Assembly: GCF_003605735.1 (NCBI RefSeq)
Contig: NZ_QXTJ01000031.1
Coordinates: 127,253 to 191,252, forward strand
Direction of reading: 5' to 3'
Source: Pseudomonas sp. LS-2
Lineage (GTDB): Bacteria > Pseudomonadota > Gammaproteobacteria > Pseudomonadales > Pseudomonadaceae
Length of the DNA stretch: 64,000 bases
Shown here: positions 29,849-39,601 of the stretch, piece by piece
How positions within the stretch are numbered: position 1 is the stretch's first letter
Layout of the letters: every line of letters starts with the position of its first letter
Made by a program: the position numbers and the translations under genes
The notes under the pieces: generated by a model
Told to the model about the DNA's origin: nothing
The model's database searches: none
The model's input: only the letters and a program-made list of their open reading frames with translations

Positions 29849-30642
29849 CGCCGGTTGATGTCGGCGATCACTTGGGGCAGATCGTTGATGGTGTCCACCC
29901 GATAGTGCGGGCGTGAGCCTTCGAACAGGGCGTGGATGCGTTTACGTTCAGCCACCAGCTGGTCGGGCGCCAGCGCCTGGTATTGCTCATAAGTCAGCCC
30001 CAGTGCATTTCCCGAGCAGACCAGCGCAACCGTCCACATCCCTGCGCGACGACCTTCCAGAATTCCCGGCACCGTGTCATCGACCTTGACGCACGCCGCC
30101 ACATCATCGATTCCCAGGGCAATCACGTTGGCCAGCGCCTGTGCAGGCCATGGGCGACCATTTGGCACTTCGTCGGTGGCTACGACGTGGTCCGCGACAT
30201 AACCGTTTGTCGCTGCCAGTTCCACGACCTTCTTCATGACCACAGCCGGATAGCCTGAGCAGGAGCCAATCTTCAGGCCTTGCTGGCGCAGACCGGTGAG
30301 GGTGTCCAGTGCGCCCGGGATCAACGCCGAGTGGCTGGCGATCTTCTCGATCTGCAACGGCATGAAGCGCTCATAAATGGCGGTGACGTCTTCGTCGGTC
30401 GGCGTGCGGCCGAATGCCTTGCGATAGCGCTCGGCGATCTGCGGCTGGTCGCACAGGGTACGAATGTGGTCCCACTTGCCCATGCCCATCTGGCCACGGG
30501 CCTCTTCGATGGAGACCTGCACGTCGAACTCACCGAAGGCTTCGACGAAGATCTGGGTCGGGGCGAACGAGCCGAAGTCGACGACGGTGCCGGCCCAGTC
30601 GAGAATCGCGGCCTGCAGCTGAACGGGGTTGTTGTAGTTCAT
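29815..30642 (-). CDS. phnX: Phosphonoacetaldehyde hydrolase (phosphonatase)
   Basis: 275 residues from [19 protein letters not shown] at 30642; the upstream extension of the frame lacks a ribosome site, while ATGAGTCCTCAGGATC context lies just before this ATG. It is a HAD-superfamily enzyme with nucleophile Asp in [14 protein letters not shown]. Phosphonatase-specific features are the cap region with [10 protein letters not shown] (Schiff-base Lys) and the [19 protein letters not shown] loop. It cleaves phosphonoacetaldehyde to acetaldehyde and phosphate. It is the partner of phnW, 66 bases upstream in the same operon. Confidence 0.95.
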   Translation of the reverse strand: MNYNNPVQLQAAILDWAGTVVDFGSFAPTQIFVEAFGEFDVQVSIEEARGQMGMGKWDHIRTLCDQPQIAERYRKAFGRTPTDEDVTAIYERFMPLQIEKIASHSALIPGALDTLTGLRQQGLKIGSCSGYPAVVMKKVVELAATNGYVADHVVATDEVPNGRPWPAQALANVIALGIDDVAACVKVDDTVPGILEGRRAGMWTVALVCSGNALGLTYEQYQALAPDQLVAERKRIHALFEGSRPHYRVDTINDLPQVIADINRRLARGEMPQAV

Positions 30643-30707
30643 GGATGAGTCCTCAGGATCGAAACGGGTGCAGGATTGCAAATTCGGGTTTCAAACAAGC
30701 GAAAGAG

Positions 30708-31817
30708 TCAGATGTCCAGCACTTCCATTTCCCGCAGGACTTCGCCGATGGCATCGACTGCCGCCCGTATGCCCGAGCGGTCGACGTGACCGATGCAGCC
30801 GACGCGGAAGGTTTCGACCTGGGTCAACTTGCCGGGGTAGAGGATGAAACCCTTGGCCTTGACCCGCTCGTAGAAGTCCTGGAACTGGTAGCGCGTATCA
30901 CGCGGGGCGTGGAAGGTGACGATGATCGGTGCCTGGATCTCGGCTGACAGGAAACTGCGCAGGCCCAGTTCGGCCATGCCGTCGATCAACGCTTTGCAAT
31001 TGTCCGCGTACCGCGCGTTGCGGGCGGGCAGGCCGCCTTCTTCCTTGTATTGCAAGAGCGCTTCGTGCAGGGCGGCAACAACGTGGGTAGGCGGGGTGTA
31101 GCGCCATTGGCCGGTCTTGGCCATATAGCTGTGCTGGTCGTGCAGGTCCATCGCCAGCGAGTGGGAATTGCCGACCGCGGCGGCCAGCGCCTCTCTGCGG
31201 GCGAACACAAAGCCCATACCCGGCACGCCCTCAAGGCATTTGCCCGAGGCGGCGATCAAGGCGTCAAAGGGGATGCTTGCCGCATCCACCGGCAGTGCGC
31301 CGAAAGAGCTCATTGCGTCGATGATCAGGCGTTTGCCGGCGCGGGCGATGACCTCGGCGATTTCTGGCAGCGGATTGAGGATCCCGGTACTGGTCTCGCA
31401 GTGGATCAACGCCACATGAGTGATGCGCGGATCGGCCTGCAGCATGGTTTCGACATCGGCGGCAGTGGTCGGCTGGTCTTCAGCGGTTTCGAAGGTGCAG
31501 AAGTCGCGACCGAGCACTTCACAGATTTTCGCCAGGCGTTTGCCATAAGCACCGTTGATCAGGACCAGCACCTTGCCGTCGCGGGGAACGAGTGTGCCGA
31601 TGGCCGCTTCCACGGCGAACGTGCCGCTGCCTTGCAACGGTACGCAGCGATGAGTTTCGTGGCCATTGATGATGTCCAGCAGTTGCCAGCAGAGGCTGGC
31701 GGTGAGTTGGTTGAAGCGGTCATCCCATGAGCCCCAATCCACCATCATCGCCTGGCGGGTGCGGGCAGAAGTGGTCAGCGGGCCGGGCGTCAGCAGGATC
31801 GGTTGGGCGATGCTCAT
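30708..31817 (-). CDS. phnW: 2-aminoethylphosphonate:pyruvate aminotransferase
   Basis: 369 residues, a class V PLP enzyme. It begins with the family motif [30 protein letters not shown] segment (residues 7-32). The PLP lysine is in [16 protein letters not shown]. It converts 2-aminoethylphosphonate and pyruvate to phosphonoacetaldehyde and alanine, supplying PhnX. Together they allow the natural phosphonate AEP to serve as N, C and P source. It is divergent from a LysR gene, which very likely controls the pair. No phosphonate transporter genes are adjacent. Confidence 0.95.
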   Translation of the reverse strand: MSIAQPILLTPGPLTTSARTRQAMMVDWGSWDDRFNQLTASLCWQLLDIINGHETHRCVPLQGSGTFAVEAAIGTLVPRDGKVLVLINGAYGKRLAKICEVLGRDFCTFETAEDQPTTAADVETMLQADPRITHVALIHCETSTGILNPLPEIAEVIARAGKRLIIDAMSSFGALPVDAASIPFDALIAASGKCLEGVPGMGFVFARREALAAAVGNSHSLAMDLHDQHSYMAKTGQWRYTPPTHVVAALHEALLQYKEEGGLPARNARYADNCKALIDGMAELGLRSFLSAEIQAPIIVTFHAPRDTRYQFQDFYERVKAKGFILYPGKLTQVETFRVGCIGHVDRSGIRAAVDAIGEVLREMEVLDI

Positions 31818-31929
31818 GCGGGTGTCCTCGAAGCGTCAGGGATCGGAAGCGACGGGGATACGTTGATCTTTGCCTGTCCATCAATCAAATTGCTTGTTGT
31901 TATCCGAACTATAAGTAAGGCCGATAGCC

Positions 31930-32787
31930 ATGAACCTGTTCCAGCTCCGCGCGTTCGATGCCGTTGCCCGTGAAGGCAGCTTTACCAAGGCCGCTGCTCG
32001 ACTGTTCATCAGCCAGCCTGCGGTGACCGGGCATGTGAAAGCGCTGGAGGATCACTATCAGATCACCTTGCTGCGGCGCACGGCCCGGCGAGTGGAACTG
32101 ACCAAAGAGGGAACCAAACTTGCCGCAATCACTAGGGCGATGTTCGGCATGGCCGAAGAGGCGCAGGCTTTGCTGGAGGCGAACCGGCAACTGCTCACGG
32201 GACGCTTGGAGGTTGCAGCGGACGGACCGCACATGGTCATGCCGATGCTGGCGCGTCTGCGGGCAAAGTTTCCGGGGATCACGGTCAACCTGCGGCTTGG
32301 CAATGCGCAGGACACCCTGGCCGCACTGGTCTCGGAGCACGCCGACGTCGCGGTGTTGACCGAAGTCGAGTCGCGCAAGGGGATGTACCTGCAAAGCCTG
32401 GCGCAGTCGCGGATCTGCGCGTTACTTCCGGCACGGCATGAATGGGCGGGGGAACATGAAATCGCTCTGGCGTCATTGCATCAACAGATCATGGTGCTGC
32501 GCGAACCGACGTCGACCACCCGGCGCACCTTTGACGAAGCCTGTGTATTGGCCTCGATTCAGCCACGGGTGCTGCTGGAGCTCGACAGCCGCGAAGCCGT
32601 GACCGAAGCGGTGGCGGCGGATCTGGGGGTCGGCATCGTCTCGTCAGTTGAGGTCAGCCATGACCCGCGGATCGTCGCGGTGCCGCTTGCCGGCGAGGGC
32701 TTGCTCAATCAGCATTTCATCGGATGCCTGGAGCGCCGCCGCGACCTGCGTCTGATCAAGGCGTTTTTTGAATTGGCGGTAATGTGA
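31930..32787 (+). CDS. LysR-family regulator, probable activator of phnWX
   Basis: 285 residues. The N-terminal winged HTH is typical: LFQLRAFDAVAREGSFTKAAARLFISQPAVTGHVKALE (split at the recognition helix QPAVTGHVK). The C-terminal effector domain begins near residue 90. It is divergent from phnW with a 112-base gap. That is the standard LysR arrangement and should hold its operator (candidate T-N11-A motifs were not resolved by eye). The most likely inducer is 2-aminoethylphosphonate or phosphonoacetaldehyde. Confidence 0.88.
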   Translation: MNLFQLRAFDAVAREGSFTKAAARLFISQPAVTGHVKALEDHYQITLLRRTARRVELTKEGTKLAAITRAMFGMAEEAQALLEANRQLLTGRLEVAADGPHMVMPMLARLRAKFPGITVNLRLGNAQDTLAALVSEHADVAVLTEVESRKGMYLQSLAQSRICALLPARHEWAGEHEIALASLHQQIMVLREPTSTTRRTFDEACVLASIQPRVLLELDSREAVTEAVAADLGVGIVSSVEVSHDPRIVAVPLAGEGLLNQHFIGCLERRRDLRLIKAFFELAVM

Positions 32788-32966
32788 ATGCAAAGGTTGG
32801 ATTAACGTGGCCCCGTCGCACCGCCTTCAGTGAACCGCAAATCCCAACGCTGATGTGCTGCGTTATGTAGCGCAGTTCGCAGTGTTTTTCTCCTTACGCT
32901 CCTTGTCACTGGAGCCCTTGTCCGGTCTATCGCCGGGCTCGGGCGGTTAAAGGACAAGGAGCTTTC

Positions 32967-33551
32967 ATGAACCCCGCAAACCCCGTTTTTTTTCACAGCA
33001 CTTCGCTCAGGGAACGCTTTCTGGATGGACTCGATAACGCCCTGCAGGACAGGCATATCGACGCCGACGAGCGAAGCTGGCTACTCGCGTTGGGCGGACC
33101 TGCCCTGGCAAACGATACGGATCCGATCCGGGCGGATCGGTTGAGCTTGAACGATGGCTCCCATGAACCGTTCGAGCTTGCTGCGGGCCTGTTGTTGAGC
33201 CATGCGACGGCCGAGAGTGAGCGGGTGTATCTGTTTACGCTGGCCCAGGGAATAGAAGTCTTCGACAGTCGTGATCTGTTGTTGACCACGCTGCGAGCGC
33301 GGTTCGCCGAAGGGGATGAGCGCGCGGTGTTCGAAGCTGAAAAGATCGAGGGCGACCCTTTCCACGCTCAGATGCTTGCGATTGTCGAGCAACAGGTCGA
33401 CGCCATCACTGAATTGAGCAGGCAACTGAAGCTGACACCGACGTTGTATGAGGTAGCCAAGGTGTCTGTTACCCGACAGTTGAAGGCGCGATTTGGGGGG
33501 CGACGGTTGATCCTGAAGTCCATCCGCTGCAGCTTGTGCCCATTTCAGTGA
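32967..33551 (+). pseudogene. N-terminal fragment of a DUF6543-type (dermonecrotic) toxin, cut off by a frameshift
   Basis: 194 codons starting with ATG after AAGGAG. The sequence is of the kind that begins large Pseudomonas 'dermonecrotic toxin' proteins: HSTSLRERFLDGLDNALQD, then FDSRDLLLTTLRARFAEGD, EGDPFHAQMLAIVEQQ and LTPTLYEVAKVSVTRQLKARF. At the G6 tract 33495-33500 the reading frame goes wrong and runs to a stop at 33549 through an unlikely tail (RRLILKSIRCSLCPFQ). One additional G there would read on as GATVDPEVHPLQLVPIS straight into the next frame. The product would then be a single 1738-residue protein. The two frames also overlap in GTGA, so separate translation is possible. Confidence 0.7.
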
Positions 33552-36500
33552 GCACCGACGAGCTGATTCCCATGACCCGGACGCTGGCGCAAGCCGCGTT
33601 TGACGACGTCTGTTCGACGACGAATGCCCAAGGTTACAAGCGTGAGTTTTTCGACGCACGAGGGAACCTCGCCACTGCGGCGGATACGGCGCTGTTCGCT
33701 CGCGCATTGAGTGATGCGGCAAAGGATGTCACCGAGCAGTACGGCGCGCTTCTCAACGCCTGGTGGGAAGAGGTGTGGGCGGGCAAACGCAAACGCCGGG
33801 ACCTGGCGGTCGAGTCGTTCACGGCCAGCGTGCGCAGAGCGCTTTACCAGCAAAGCCATGACGGCACCTTGAACGCTCAGGCGCTCAAAACCCTGATGCC
33901 GCTGTTCGAATCTCCAGAAGCACAGGCTCGATGGCGTTGCAGCCGAATGACCATCAGGAGCGCCGATTCCATTTCATGGGCACTGGCCGGGACCTTCGTC
34001 GTACAGTCCAGAGATCCCGCAGTGTCCTCGTTATGGTGGTATTCCCCTGATCACACCTGGACCGAGTTCGCCAACCTGGCGATGCTGACTGCCCACTTTG
34101 AAACTGCCACGGGACGTCAAGAACTCTATCCGGCGCTGGGCCTGGAGCATCAGGTCACGGGGCTGAATGCCGGTCTTCTGCATCTGAAATTCAAAGAAAT
34201 CACTGGCCCCCTTTGCGCTGACCGCGTCGACTCGATCATCGCTGTGCAGGCCCGCAACCTCGTGTACGCGATGGGCCTGACCTGCGTCCCGACGAAGCGA
34301 ATGGCGATGATCGATGATGCGCTGGACATTCGTCAGTTGCTCGATCCGCGACAGTTGCCCCTCAGCGCAGGTCGCTGGCGCAAGGCGGGTTCGCCGAACT
34401 TCGCTGAGCAATGGGTCAATCCGCTATCCGGTGTAGTCAGTGCGGCTGAAACCGGGACTCAGCACATAGCGGATTCCGGGCGGCCAACGTCGTGGATGAA
34501 CTATGTCCAGGCGTTCGATTTACGTGCCGCGCATGGCAAAGACGCACTCAGCTGTCTGTTCTCTCATACCGAGCAGCGAGTGCAGCAATACCTGTGCGCA
34601 TGGGGTTGTCGCTCGGTATCTATCAGTGATCTGCGGGTGCAATGGTATGAGGCGGTTATCGCCGAGCACTCGGATACAGGTGCAGCCGGATCGCAGCGCC
34701 TGATTTCCGTGGCGCTGGTGCCGCTGCTGCTCGAATGTGTCAGCGGTCATCGTTCCCGTGTTCTGCCAAGCGACGCGAAGGTCGTACTCGATTCGTCCAA
34801 AGCCCCGAGTCCTGTTTCGGTTGATCTGATCGAGAACATGATCGGGAAGCTGGCTGACGGGTTCGCCGATCGGTACGTCCAGGCCTTCGAATCCGCCCAA
34901 TCCGGTTTCCAGCGTCAGGGCGATGTGCATGTCCAGCCATCCGCCGAGGCGCTCGACCTTCGCCAGCAAGCCCTGGCGCTTGACCTGGCAGTGGCCAGGC
35001 GCAAGGCCGCCCTGGACAGTGCCTCCATCGACATGGCCCGGCAGGTACTGGACCGTCCTCAACGCAGATTGCGGTTAGGGCTGACGGGGGCAATGACACA
35101 GGCGTATTCGGTCTCACTGTCATACGGCACCTCGCCGGCCGTCATGCTCTGTGACACGCTGGTGCTGCGTCAGCCGGACGTTCAAAACGGTGCGGTCCTG
35201 TTATGGCAGGGCACTCGGGGCTGGAGGTCGTTCACCTCGGTCGATGACGTGCAAAACCTGATCCAGCGCGAGCTCAATCGCAACCATGCCGAACGATGGC
35301 TGGAGATGCTGGGTGCAGGTGATCGCGCCCGATTGCGTGCCCATTTGCTCGATCCTTCCGGCAATACGGTCGAGGTGAGACTCGCGCAAATCGACGGTCA
35401 TGCGATTCAGGCCTTGCAGCATCAGGCACTGAGTCGCAAGCAACAGGATCTGCGCCAACTGTGCCAGCGTGCCGAACGGGCTCGTTTCGAAGCGAATCTG
35501 TTCACTCACCTGGCGGCAGCGGAGGAGCCTGACGGTCAGTTGAGCGGGTTGCTGGACGCGCTGTCGATCAGGATCGATAACTGCAATTTCGAGGAAATAC
35601 TGCCGGTGTGGATCAGCTCGGCGCCCATCGTTGATCTCAAGCGTTACTACGACATTTTCATACGCCTTTACCTCGCCACGGATGGCGGCAACGACTTCCT
35701 CTTCGATGTTCCCTCTGTTCAGGGCTACGCGCGCAAGCGACTGGTCGCTCAGTTGAACAAGGACTTTCCCGGGCAGGCGCTGAATCCCGACCATGTCATG
35801 GTGACCTCGCGTCGCTACGTCAGCGCTTTTCCGGCGGTTGGCGAGTTGCCGTCAGTGATCCCTGCGGCGACCTCGATACGCACCGAGTCACTGGTGGACT
35901 ACGCGATAAACCGATTCGTCGATACCCAGGATGCCAGCCTCAGCGTTCACGCTGCCGAACAGCCGCAGGCGGCGAGTTTGCTCACGGTCCAATACCTGAA
36001 GCGATTGGTCAGGCAGCTTGATGTGGGGGCTGGTTATCTCGCGATGCTGCGCAGGGCGCTTGACTCCTCGAATGCCGACTATGCGCTGCGCAAACGCCTG
36101 TTCTTTCTTCAGTTGCCACCCGCGCACCTGGCGTTGGCCCTTGCGGAAAAAATGCAAGGTAACCTCAGTGCGCAGGGCTACGCATTCATCTCCCAGGTTC
36201 TGGATATGCCCGATGGCATAGCCCGCGAAAAACTGGACGAAATGCACGTGATCCTCAGCCCGCTGCAACTGGTCGCCGACGCGGGCATGACGCCTGATCT
36301 GCCGACTGAGGTGTATCTGATCTGTCCGGCGGACCCCGATAAAGGACCGGTCGTGCTGTACGCGCTTTTCTATTCCTCGTTCACGTTTCGTGAGTACGCG
36401 AGTCAGACCGCGCTGCTGGACGGCATCCGCAGCGATAAGTCGCTGCAGAGACTCTTGCTCGAACGCCTGGATCCTGAAGTGCGCCGTCGCTATGACCATG

Positions 36501-38182
36501 GCGGGTTCATCGAGCCGCATCTGCCATTTTCTGTCGGACTGTATGACGTTCCGGTCCGTGCGTCAGGGCCGGTCACTGTGAACCTGGCTGCGGTCGACGG
36601 CAACGCATTGCAGGTGTTGTTCAACGACACCGTCAAGCTGGTGCTGGACATGGGGGCGTCCAGCACGGTGACCAACGCCCAGTCCGATCAGGCGGGGGGG
36701 CGGTTTCTAGCGACGTTGATCGTCGGTCAGGTGCTGACATTGCTGCCCGGAAGGCTGGCGGCGATGCTGACGCTCTGGCAGAGCCAGACGTTGTTTCGCG
36801 CCTCTGTGCGATCGGTATCGGAGCATCGCTGGGGGGAAGCGCTTTCCGAGTTCGCAGCGGCTCTTTCGGTCATGGCCGCCACGCGGGAGCAGGCGCTGGA
36901 AGATGAACAGGTCAGCGTTGAGCTGCCACTTGAGGCCAGCGAGCCGCAGGACGTGACATCGGCCTTTTCCTGGCGAGCGAACACGTTGACCAGCGAGCAG
37001 CAGAGCTGGCTGCAGTCGTTGCAGGCTCAAGGTGTCGCACTTGCGCAAATGCGCCATGACTCCGTGCTCAACCTCTATCGGGACAAGCATTCAAGGCCTT
37101 ATGCGGTGGTGGACGGCAAGGTCTATCAGGTGCAGCAGCTGTCGGGCACCGATGGCTGGAAAATCGTCGGCAGCGACGGCACCTCCGGACCCCGCTTGAT
37201 GCAGGAGGGCAATCTACGCTGGCAACTGGATCTGAATCTGCGCCTGCGAGGCGGGGGTGGCGCAGTGACGAAGATCAAGGCATCGCTGGCATTGACCGCA
37301 GCGGAGGAGGATTTGATCATCGAAGCCAGCGGAATGGCCGAGATCCGCCAGTTGTATCGCGATCGGGCGCGACGCATCGGACACGCGCATCTGCAGGCCC
37401 GCCGCTATCTGGAGAACTGTCTGGACAACCTCAATGCGCGGCAGGGGAACGGTACGCTCGACCCGCGCGTCAAGGCCGTCATCGGTGACTTCTTCGGCAC
37501 CGCCAACCCGGACCAGGCGCTGCTGGAGCGCACCGAGAGCGCGATCAAGACCCTGTTCGATGCCATAGTGGATCCGTCGCTGTCGCCATTTACATCCGAG
37601 CGGTTCGTCATCGGTTCCAACCGGCCGGGGGTTGAGCGGGTTACCGCCTTCGTCCTGTCCAGGGATCCCAAGAAGCGAATATTTTTGACCGAGCAGTTCT
37701 TTCTGATCCCGCTTTATCGTCTCAAGCCTGAAGCCGCGGCGCAGGGCTTCGATCGGGTGGCGCATTTTCAGGCGGGCTCCCTGATACATGAGGTGTCGCA
37801 TCTGGCGCTCGACACCAAGGACATTGCCTACGTCGAGGCGCCGGCACCGTACCCGGATCTGCTGCTGGACAACACTCCGTCCACGCTTCGGGTGCGCGAT
37901 GAAACCGTTCGCCTGCACACTCGCACGCTGTCACATCGCACGCCAGCCGATGAATTGTTCACGATCTTGGAAGGAGGAACATCCCGTGACATCCGTCGCA
38001 CCGACAACATTGGCTACAGCACAGTGCTGCGGATAACCGGCACCCATACGCTGGAAGATGCGCGGCGGGTGTTCTTCGCCGATGTTCAGGCGCGCAGCCA
38101 GGTCATGCTCAAGAATGCCGATTCGCTGACCTTGCTGGTCCTGCTTTTGGGTCGACGCAATTTTCTGGTGCCTTATCCATGA
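33548..38182 (+). CDS. Giant DUF6543 'dermonecrotic toxin' protein with C-terminal HExxH region
   Basis: About 1544 residues if started at the GTG in the GTGA overlap (the frame is open from a GTG at 33536). It resembles the large Pseudomonas proteins with DUF6543/dermonecrotic-toxin domains: no signal peptide, mostly alpha-helical, with a short apolar stretch around residue 1060 (RFLATLIVGQVLTLLPGRLAAML). Near the C-terminus, numbered from 33536, HEVSH lies at 1418-1422 followed by TKDIAY (T1427, D1429, Y1432). This spacing resembles the aspzincin (M35) zinc site HExxH...GTxxDxxYG. A toxin whose tip is a metalloprotease-like effector is my inference. Residue region 1316-1350 (IGDFFGTANPDQ) is duplicated in the downstream fragment. 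The N-terminal ~180 residues are encoded out of frame upstream. Confidence 0.75.
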   Translation: MSTDELIPMTRTLAQAAFDDVCSTTNAQGYKREFFDARGNLATAADTALFARALSDAAKDVTEQYGALLNAWWEEVWAGKRKRRDLAVESFTASVRRALYQQSHDGTLNAQALKTLMPLFESPEAQARWRCSRMTIRSADSISWALAGTFVVQSRDPAVSSLWWYSPDHTWTEFANLAMLTAHFETATGRQELYPALGLEHQVTGLNAGLLHLKFKEITGPLCADRVDSIIAVQARNLVYAMGLTCVPTKRMAMIDDALDIRQLLDPRQLPLSAGRWRKAGSPNFAEQWVNPLSGVVSAAETGTQHIADSGRPTSWMNYVQAFDLRAAHGKDALSCLFSHTEQRVQQYLCAWGCRSVSISDLRVQWYEAVIAEHSDTGAAGSQRLISVALVPLLLECVSGHRSRVLPSDAKVVLDSSKAPSPVSVDLIENMIGKLADGFADRYVQAFESAQSGFQRQGDVHVQPSAEALDLRQQALALDLAVARRKAALDSASIDMARQVLDRPQRRLRLGLTGAMTQAYSVSLSYGTSPAVMLCDTLVLRQPDVQNGAVLLWQGTRGWRSFTSVDDVQNLIQRELNRNHAERWLEMLGAGDRARLRAHLLDPSGNTVEVRLAQIDGHAIQALQHQALSRKQQDLRQLCQRAERARFEANLFTHLAAAEEPDGQLSGLLDALSIRIDNCNFEEILPVWISSAPIVDLKRYYDIFIRLYLATDGGNDFLFDVPSVQGYARKRLVAQLNKDFPGQALNPDHVMVTSRRYVSAFPAVGELPSVIPAATSIRTESLVDYAINRFVDTQDASLSVHAAEQPQAASLLTVQYLKRLVRQLDVGAGYLAMLRRALDSSNADYALRKRLFFLQLPPAHLALALAEKMQGNLSAQGYAFISQVLDMPDGIAREKLDEMHVILSPLQLVADAGMTPDLPTEVYLICPADPDKGPVVLYALFYSSFTFREYASQTALLDGIRSDKSLQRLLLERLDPEVRRRYDHGGFIEPHLPFSVGLYDVPVRASGPVTVNLAAVDGNALQVLFNDTVKLVLDMGASSTVTNAQSDQAGGRFLATLIVGQVLTLLPGRLAAMLTLWQSQTLFRASVRSVSEHRWGEALSEFAAALSVMAATREQALEDEQVSVELPLEASEPQDVTSAFSWRANTLTSEQQSWLQSLQAQGVALAQMRHDSVLNLYRDKHSRPYAVVDGKVYQVQQLSGTDGWKIVGSDGTSGPRLMQEGNLRWQLDLNLRLRGGGGAVTKIKASLALTAAEEDLIIEASGMAEIRQLYRDRARRIGHAHLQARRYLENCLDNLNARQGNGTLDPRVKAVIGDFFGTANPDQALLERTESAIKTLFDAIVDPSLSPFTSERFVIGSNRPGVERVTAFVLSRDPKKRIFLTEQFFLIPLYRLKPEAAAQGFDRVAHFQAGSLIHEVSHLALDTKDIAYVEAPAPYPDLLLDNTPSTLRVRDETVRLHTRTLSHRTPADELFTILEGGTSRDIRRTDNIGYSTVLRITGTHTLEDARRVFFADVQARSQVMLKNADSLTLLVLLLGRRNFLVPYP

Positions 38183-38415
38183 CGCCATCTCGTATCATCG
38201 GGGATTTTTTCGGCGTCATCCGTCCCGACCAGCTGCTGCTCTGCGAAGTGGAAAACGCGGTGAAGACCCTGTTCATTCATATCGAGCGATTGCACACGCG
38301 GCGCTTTTCCCACCGCAGTGACCGAGATGCGCTGTTCACCATTGCTCAGCAGGCGCGCAACCTCGGTTATGTGACGGGCCTTGGGGGAAGGAATTACCTG
38401 CTGCCGAGCCCTTGA
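38179..38415 (+). pseudogene. Internally deleted copy of the toxin C-terminal tip
   Basis: 78 codons, starting in an ATGA overlap with the toxin stop. The first part (IIGDFFGVIRPDQLLLCEVENAVKTLF) parallels toxin residues 1315-1341 (IGDFFG, PDQ, LL, E..A.KTLF in the same spacing). The last part (LGGRNYLLPSP) parallels the toxin's final residues (LGRRNFLVPYP). The ~170 residues between them in the toxin, including HEVSH, are replaced by a short unrelated stretch. It looks like the residue of a recombined or displaced toxin tip. Because it is coupled to the toxin it may still be translated; an immunity role cannot be excluded. Confidence 0.6.
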
Positions 38416-38446
38416 TGAGCCCGGCGGCGGGGGGATAACAGGTTGT

Positions 38447-39598
38447 TTACAGACTGTAGTGGCGTAGCTCGCGAGCGATCAGCAGACGCTGGATTTCGCT
38501 GGAGCCTTCGTAGATCTGGGTGATGCGGGCATCCCGGTAGTATTTCTCTACCGGGTAATCCTCAAGATAGCCGTAGCCCCCGTGAATCTGTACCGCCTTG
38601 GAACAGACCCACTCGGCCATCTCGGAGGCGAACAGCTTGGCCTGGGACGCCTCCGACAGACAGGGCCGCCCCGCCGTGCGCAGGCGCGCGGCGTGCAGCA
38701 CCAACAGCCGTGAAGCGTTGATGCGCGTGTGCATGTCAGCCAGCAGATTGGAGACACTCTGGTGCTCGATGATCGGCTTGTCGAACTGCACCCGCTCGCG
38801 AGCGTAAGCCAGCGCCGCTTCGAACGCGGCGCGAGCGATCCCCAACGCTTGCGCGGCGATGCCGATGCGTCCGCCTTCCAGGTTGGAGAGGGCAATGGAC
38901 AGGCCCTTGCCGCGTTCGCCCAGCAGACTGGATTCTGGAATACGGCAGTCGCTCAGGGTCACCGCGCAGGTGTCCGAGGCGCGAATGCCCATCTTGTGTT
39001 CCATGCGATCGACCGTGTAACCGGGGTTATCGGTGGGCACCAGAAACGCCGAGATACCTTTCTTGCCCAGCTCCGGATCGGTCACCGCGAAGACGATTGC
39101 CAGTTGCGCGCGCTTGCCATTGCTGACGAACTGCTTGGCGCCGTTGAGCACCCATTCGCCGTTGTTCAGTTCTGCGCGGGTGCGCAGATTGTGCGCTTCG
39201 GAACCGGCCTGGGGTTCTGTCAGGCAGAAACAGCCAATCGCTTTGCCGCTGGCGAGTTTTTCCAGCCACTGGTTTTTCTGCTCGTCGCTGCCGTAATTGA
39301 GCACCGGCCCGCAACCGACCGAGCTGTGCACGCTCATCAGCGTGCCGGTGGCGGCGTCGGCGGCGGAAATCTCTTCCACCGCCAAGGCGTAAGCGACGTA
39401 ATCAATGTAGGTGCCGCCCCATTGTTCCGGGACGATCATGCCCAACAGGCCCAGTTCGCCGAGTTTTTCAACCAGGCCGTCATCGATCCAGCCCGCCTTT
39501 TCCCAGGCCTGTGCGTGGGGCGCGATTTCATTGCGCGCGAATTCCCGCGCCATGTCGCGAATCATGATCTGTTCTTCGGTCAGTTCAAGGTCTTGCAT
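38447..39598 (-). CDS. Acyl-CoA dehydrogenase (probable isobutyryl-CoA / branched-chain type)
   Basis: 383 residues, a FAD-dependent soluble dehydrogenase. Family marks: [18 protein letters not shown], the FVSNGKRAQ segment, and near the C-terminus [34 protein letters not shown] (split at YEG, whose Glu is the usual catalytic base). The gene is 3 bases downstream of an enoyl-CoA hydratase-like gene that resembles 3-hydroxyisobutyryl-CoA hydrolase. That pairing suggests the isobutyryl-CoA step of valine catabolism, as in the P. aeruginosa PA0744-PA0746 neighbourhood. The exact acyl specificity cannot be read from sequence. Confidence 0.88.
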   Translation of the reverse strand: MQDLELTEEQIMIRDMAREFARNEIAPHAQAWEKAGWIDDGLVEKLGELGLLGMIVPEQWGGTYIDYVAYALAVEEISAADAATGTLMSVHSSVGCGPVLNYGSDEQKNQWLEKLASGKAIGCFCLTEPQAGSEAHNLRTRAELNNGEWVLNGAKQFVSNGKRAQLAIVFAVTDPELGKKGISAFLVPTDNPGYTVDRMEHKMGIRASDTCAVTLSDCRIPESSLLGERGKGLSIALSNLEGGRIGIAAQALGIARAAFEAALAYARERVQFDKPIIEHQSVSNLLADMHTRINASRLLVLHAARLRTAGRPCLSEASQAKLFASEMAEWVCSKAVQIHGGYGYLEDYPVEKYYRDARITQIYEGSSEIQRLLIARELRHYSL

Positions 39599-39601
39599 GG
39601 G

